Shown here piece after piece: positions 13,402 to 15,341 of a stretch of 15,341 nt of DNA. The notes under the pieces are model-generated. The model worked only from the letters and a program-made list of their open reading frames with translations. It did no database searches and was not told where the DNA came from. The DNA is from JBBQUP01 sp038212305 (GTDB taxonomy: Bacteria; Bacteroidota; Bacteroidia; Bacteroidales; Marinilabiliaceae). The stretch spans positions 1 to 15,341 of the forward strand of contig JBBQUP010000083.1 in the NCBI GenBank assembly GCA_038212305.1. The letters run 5' to 3'. Numbering within the stretch: the first letter of the stretch is position 1; each line of letters begins with the position of its first letter. A program made the position numbers and the translations under genes.

Positions 13402-14568
13402 TTAAAGTCCTGGTAAAATTGGAAACTTACCCACTTTGGTTAGTTTTGAATAAACGCCCCATCCTTTTTTTAACCAATGCCCAACAATGGGTAATGGAAT
13501 CATAAGTGCCTTCTTGCTATTCCGAAATACAAAAGCCGCACCATTTCCCATGTCCATCACGCACAAAATGTTTAAGTGTTCTTTGTAGCCTTTTCTTTTG
13601 AGACTATTTTTGTTTATCTGCTCAATGTTATAGGCTGCATTTTTTCCCATAAGTTCAGCAATATGTCCCTGTTTGGCAATCCATTCTGGTCCTTCGAGCG
13701 AGGCAATGTCGCCTATGGCAAATACATTGTGATAACCAATCACTTCGCCTGAATTATCAATTTTAATAAATCCGGATTCAGATAATGGCAGGTCAGAATT
13801 TTTTAAGACCTCCGGTCCAGTTCCTGCCGCAATAAACATGGTGAAATCTGTATCTAATTTCGAATCATCCTCGAATAGGATTCCATCGGGAACAAACGCT
13901 TTAATTTTTTTCCCAAAACGTTTATTGATTTGGTATTGGTTAAACATTTTGTCAATCATTGCCAGCGATGCTTTTCCCATTTTAGCACCCGGCTCATCCA
14001 TTGGCGCAAAAAAGGTAAGTTCGAAATTTTCTCGAAGGTTTTTCTTTTTAAGATAATTGTGAATATTAAATATCAACTCAAAAGCTGGACCTCCCCGAAC
14101 GGCTGATTTGTCTTTTGGATTTCCTCCAAAACCAATGGCAATTTTACCGCTTCCTTTTAGAACCAATTCATCAATTTTATTTCGGATATCGATTGCCATT
14201 TCGGGTTTAGCACATATCGACAAAGTGTTCTCAATGCCTTTGTGAGTCATTTTCTCAGCTCCAAAAGCCACAACCAAATAGTCGTAGTCAAGCGTGTTGT
14301 TTTGGCAAATAACAGTATTGTCAGAGGCTCGGATTTCGGTTACTTTATCGATAATTACTTTGAAGGGGTATTTTTTTTGAATATTTGCTAAAGGAATTAT
14401 AACATCGTTAAACTCTTTAATGTGTACAGCCACCCAAATGGAGATGGGAAACAAGTATAGATAGTCGCGGTTCGAAACCAGCGTGATCTCGAAATTACCT
14501 TTTTTCTGAAGGTCAATGGCCGTTTTTATTCCAGCAAATCCGCCACCTAGAATTAGAACTTTTTTCAT
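13402..14568 (-). CDS. FAD-dependent oxidoreductase resembling sulfide:quinone reductase
   Basis: A 388-residue protein from ATG 14568; the frame extends 11 codons upstream to 14601, but MKKVLILGGGFAGIKTA places the FAD-binding GxGxxG (ILGGGFAG) at the N-terminus as in the family. A second glycine-rich segment is at about 143-150 (IAIGFGGN), and the flavin-contacting motif VFAIGDIA is at 282-289. Two cysteines fit the redox pair of sulfide:quinone oxidoreductases: Cys119 in LSICAKPE and Cys336 in ILCVMDMGNGAAFVF. The C-terminus (IPLPIVGHWLKKGWGVYSKL) is amphipathic and basic, suiting peripheral attachment to the inner membrane. SQR oxidises sulfide and reduces quinone; a type II NADH dehydrogenase-like role is the main alternative, but the Cys positions favour SQR. 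A thioredoxin lies upstream on the same strand, 251 bases away. Confidence 0.7.
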   Translation of the reverse strand: MKKVLILGGGFAGIKTAIDLQKKGNFEITLVSNRDYLYLFPISIWVAVHIKEFNDVIIPLANIQKKYPFKVIIDKVTEIRASDNTVICQNNTLDYDYLVVAFGAEKMTHKGIENTLSICAKPEMAIDIRNKIDELVLKGSGKIAIGFGGNPKDKSAVRGGPAFELIFNIHNYLKKKNLRENFELTFFAPMDEPGAKMGKASLAMIDKMFNQYQINKRFGKKIKAFVPDGILFEDDSKLDTDFTMFIAAGTGPEVLKNSDLPLSESGFIKIDNSGEVIGYHNVFAIGDIASLEGPEWIAKQGHIAELMGKNAAYNIEQINKNSLKRKGYKEHLNILCVMDMGNGAAFVFRNSKKALMIPLPIVGHWLKKGWGVYSKLTKVGKFPILPGL

Positions 14569-14585
14569 TTGTTTAAAAATTAGTA

Positions 14586-14752
14586 TTAAGATGCAAGACA
14601 CAAGACAGGAGACACAAGATAAAAGTCAGAAGATTGATTTGCATAACTTATTTTATTCCTGCACTGACTCTGTCGATATTCCATAATTCCAGATGATGAA
14701 CATTCTATTTTCATCTTTTTATCTTCCTATCTCCTCTTTTTATAATCTAGAA
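14586..14752. repeat. Intergenic low-complexity element: purine-rich tandem and facing pyrimidine tract
   Basis: The nine-base unit GACACAAGA occurs at 14597-14605 and again at 14611-14619, with related AAGATAAAAG sequence after, so 14590-14629 is almost free of T. At the other side 14701-14741 is almost purely T and C (CATCTTTTTATCTTCC...), the complementary composition. The two tracts thus form a loose inverted pair around a neutral centre of about 70 bases. Sequences of the kind GACACAAGAC/AAGATAAAAG occur, from memory, as dispersed intergenic spacers in Bacteroidota. It lies between the flavoprotein and thioredoxin genes. Function unknown. Confidence 0.45.
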
Positions 14753-14819
14753 ATCCATAAAATTCAAACAGCTTGTTAGTGTGTTATAGGCAAGCTGCAA
14801 TTGCATTATAAATAGGAAG

Positions 14820-15281
14820 TTACAATTTCGATAGCTCTTTTAATAGAAAATCTTTGGTTTTTATCCCTACAAAACGGTTTACCTCTGTGCCATTTTTAAA
14901 TGCGATTAAGGTTGGAATGCTTCGTACTTTGTGTATTTGTGCAAGCGATTGATACTGTTCAATATTTACTTTTCCCACATAACTATTCCCAGTTAATTCG
15001 CTGGCCAGGTCGTTTAAAATGGGAGCCATCATACGGCAAGGCGCACACCAAGCTGCCCAAAAGTCAACCAGCACAATTTTGTTTTTTGTTTGATGTTGAA
15101 AATTCTGATCAGTGAGGGTTAAAATGTTTTTGTGGTCAACAACAAGTAGTGTGTTTTTTAATTTGGCTTTTGCAATTAGTAAAAATGCAAACAGTGCTAT
15201 AAGGGTTAATTCTTTTTTTGAGGTGCTATGAAAAATATTTGGCGATTCTGTATAGAGCAAAATCTTTATCTTTGATTCCAT
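14820..15281 (-). CDS. Thioredoxin with N-terminal membrane anchor
   Basis: A 153-residue protein from the ATG at 15281; the frame is open further to 15314, with an earlier ATG that would add 11 residues. The last ~100 residues are a thioredoxin domain: NILTLTDQNFQ, then VLVDFWAAWCAPCRMMAPIL with a WCAPC active site (usual WCGPC), VRSIPTLIAFKNG with the cis-Pro loop, and a closing helix. It reduces disulfides, or serves as acceptor for sulfur groups. The first ~50 residues are unusual: MESKIKILLYTESPNIFHS, then a hydrophobic helix ELTLIALFAFLLIAKAKLK. That suggests a membrane anchor, but lysines flank the helix on both sides, so the side on which the thioredoxin domain sits is unclear. It is upstream of the SQR-like gene on the same strand, which suggests sulfur or redox metabolism. 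The window ends 60 bases beyond its start. Confidence 0.85.
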   Translation of the reverse strand: MESKIKILLYTESPNIFHSTSKKELTLIALFAFLLIAKAKLKNTLLVVDHKNILTLTDQNFQHQTKNKIVLVDFWAAWCAPCRMMAPILNDLASELTGNSYVGKVNIEQYQSLAQIHKVRSIPTLIAFKNGTEVNRFVGIKTKDFLLKELSKL

Positions 15282-15341
15282 AATTATTAGAAATAAATCG
15301 GTTAATCTTTCCATTTAATCTTTCAGCTTTTGCGTTTGTTT

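Noticed and set aside
1..15341. CRISPR array, tRNA, rRNA, transposase, integrase or prophage genes
   Set aside because: No regularly spaced repeats, no cloverleaf-like or rRNA-like sequence and no recognisable recombinase or transposase coding sequence was seen on either strand by eye.

Overview
The window reads as chromosomal DNA of a Bacteroidota bacterium. It is AT-rich, has TonB-dependent receptor and DUF4249 genes, many lipoproteins with a Bacteroidota-style lipobox, DUF4492 in front of cydA, TAnnTTTG-type promoter elements and no obvious Shine-Dalgarno sequences. The mix of cytochrome bd oxidase, a sulfide:quinone-reductase-like flavoprotein and a chemoreceptor remnant would suit a facultative or microaerobic member of the Marinilabiliales/Bacteroidales type, but the genus cannot be named from this sequence.

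Layout. (1) 1-4800, plus strand: a surface-uptake locus with a DUF4848-like lipoprotein broken by a one-base frameshift, a terminator, a TonB-dependent receptor interrupted by an in-frame TGA in its plug domain, and an intact overlapping DUF4249 lipoprotein. A bidirectional terminator closes it. (2) 4809-5303, minus strand: an ECF sigma factor transcribed away from the next block. (3) 5640-8860, plus strand: a DUF4492 membrane protein, cydA, cydB and a 38-residue CydX-like peptide, ended by a strong terminator. (4) 9029-9862: a secreted lipoprotein esterase of the alpha/beta-hydrolase fold with its own candidate promoter. (5) 10046-12609, minus strand: a GyrI-like ligand-binding protein, a Cys-rich DUF3795 protein and a WYL regulator (the last two overlap by 4 bases), followed by an MtfA-type peptidase gene that has lost its centre. 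(6) 12944-13382: fragments of a methyl-accepting chemotaxis protein. (7) 13402-15281, minus strand: an SQR-like flavoprotein and a membrane-anchored thioredoxin.

How the parts fit. The clearest functional unit is the cytochrome bd operon. The SQR-like protein could feed electrons into the same quinone pool, and bd-type oxidases are known to tolerate sulfide, so the two ends of the window may belong to one physiology. The GyrI/DUF3795/WYL set looks like a small sensing module. The most striking property of the window is gene decay: four separate protein genes are disrupted, each by a different kind of lesion (one-base frameshift, nonsense codon, internal deletion, fragmentary remnant), while the respiratory genes between them are intact. 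I saw no CRISPR array, tRNA, rRNA, integrase or complete insertion sequence, and nothing I would call a clearly new system. The best candidates for novelty are the TGA in the receptor plug, the small membrane ORFs around cydAB, and the GyrI/DUF3795/WYL module with a palindromic site in front of it.
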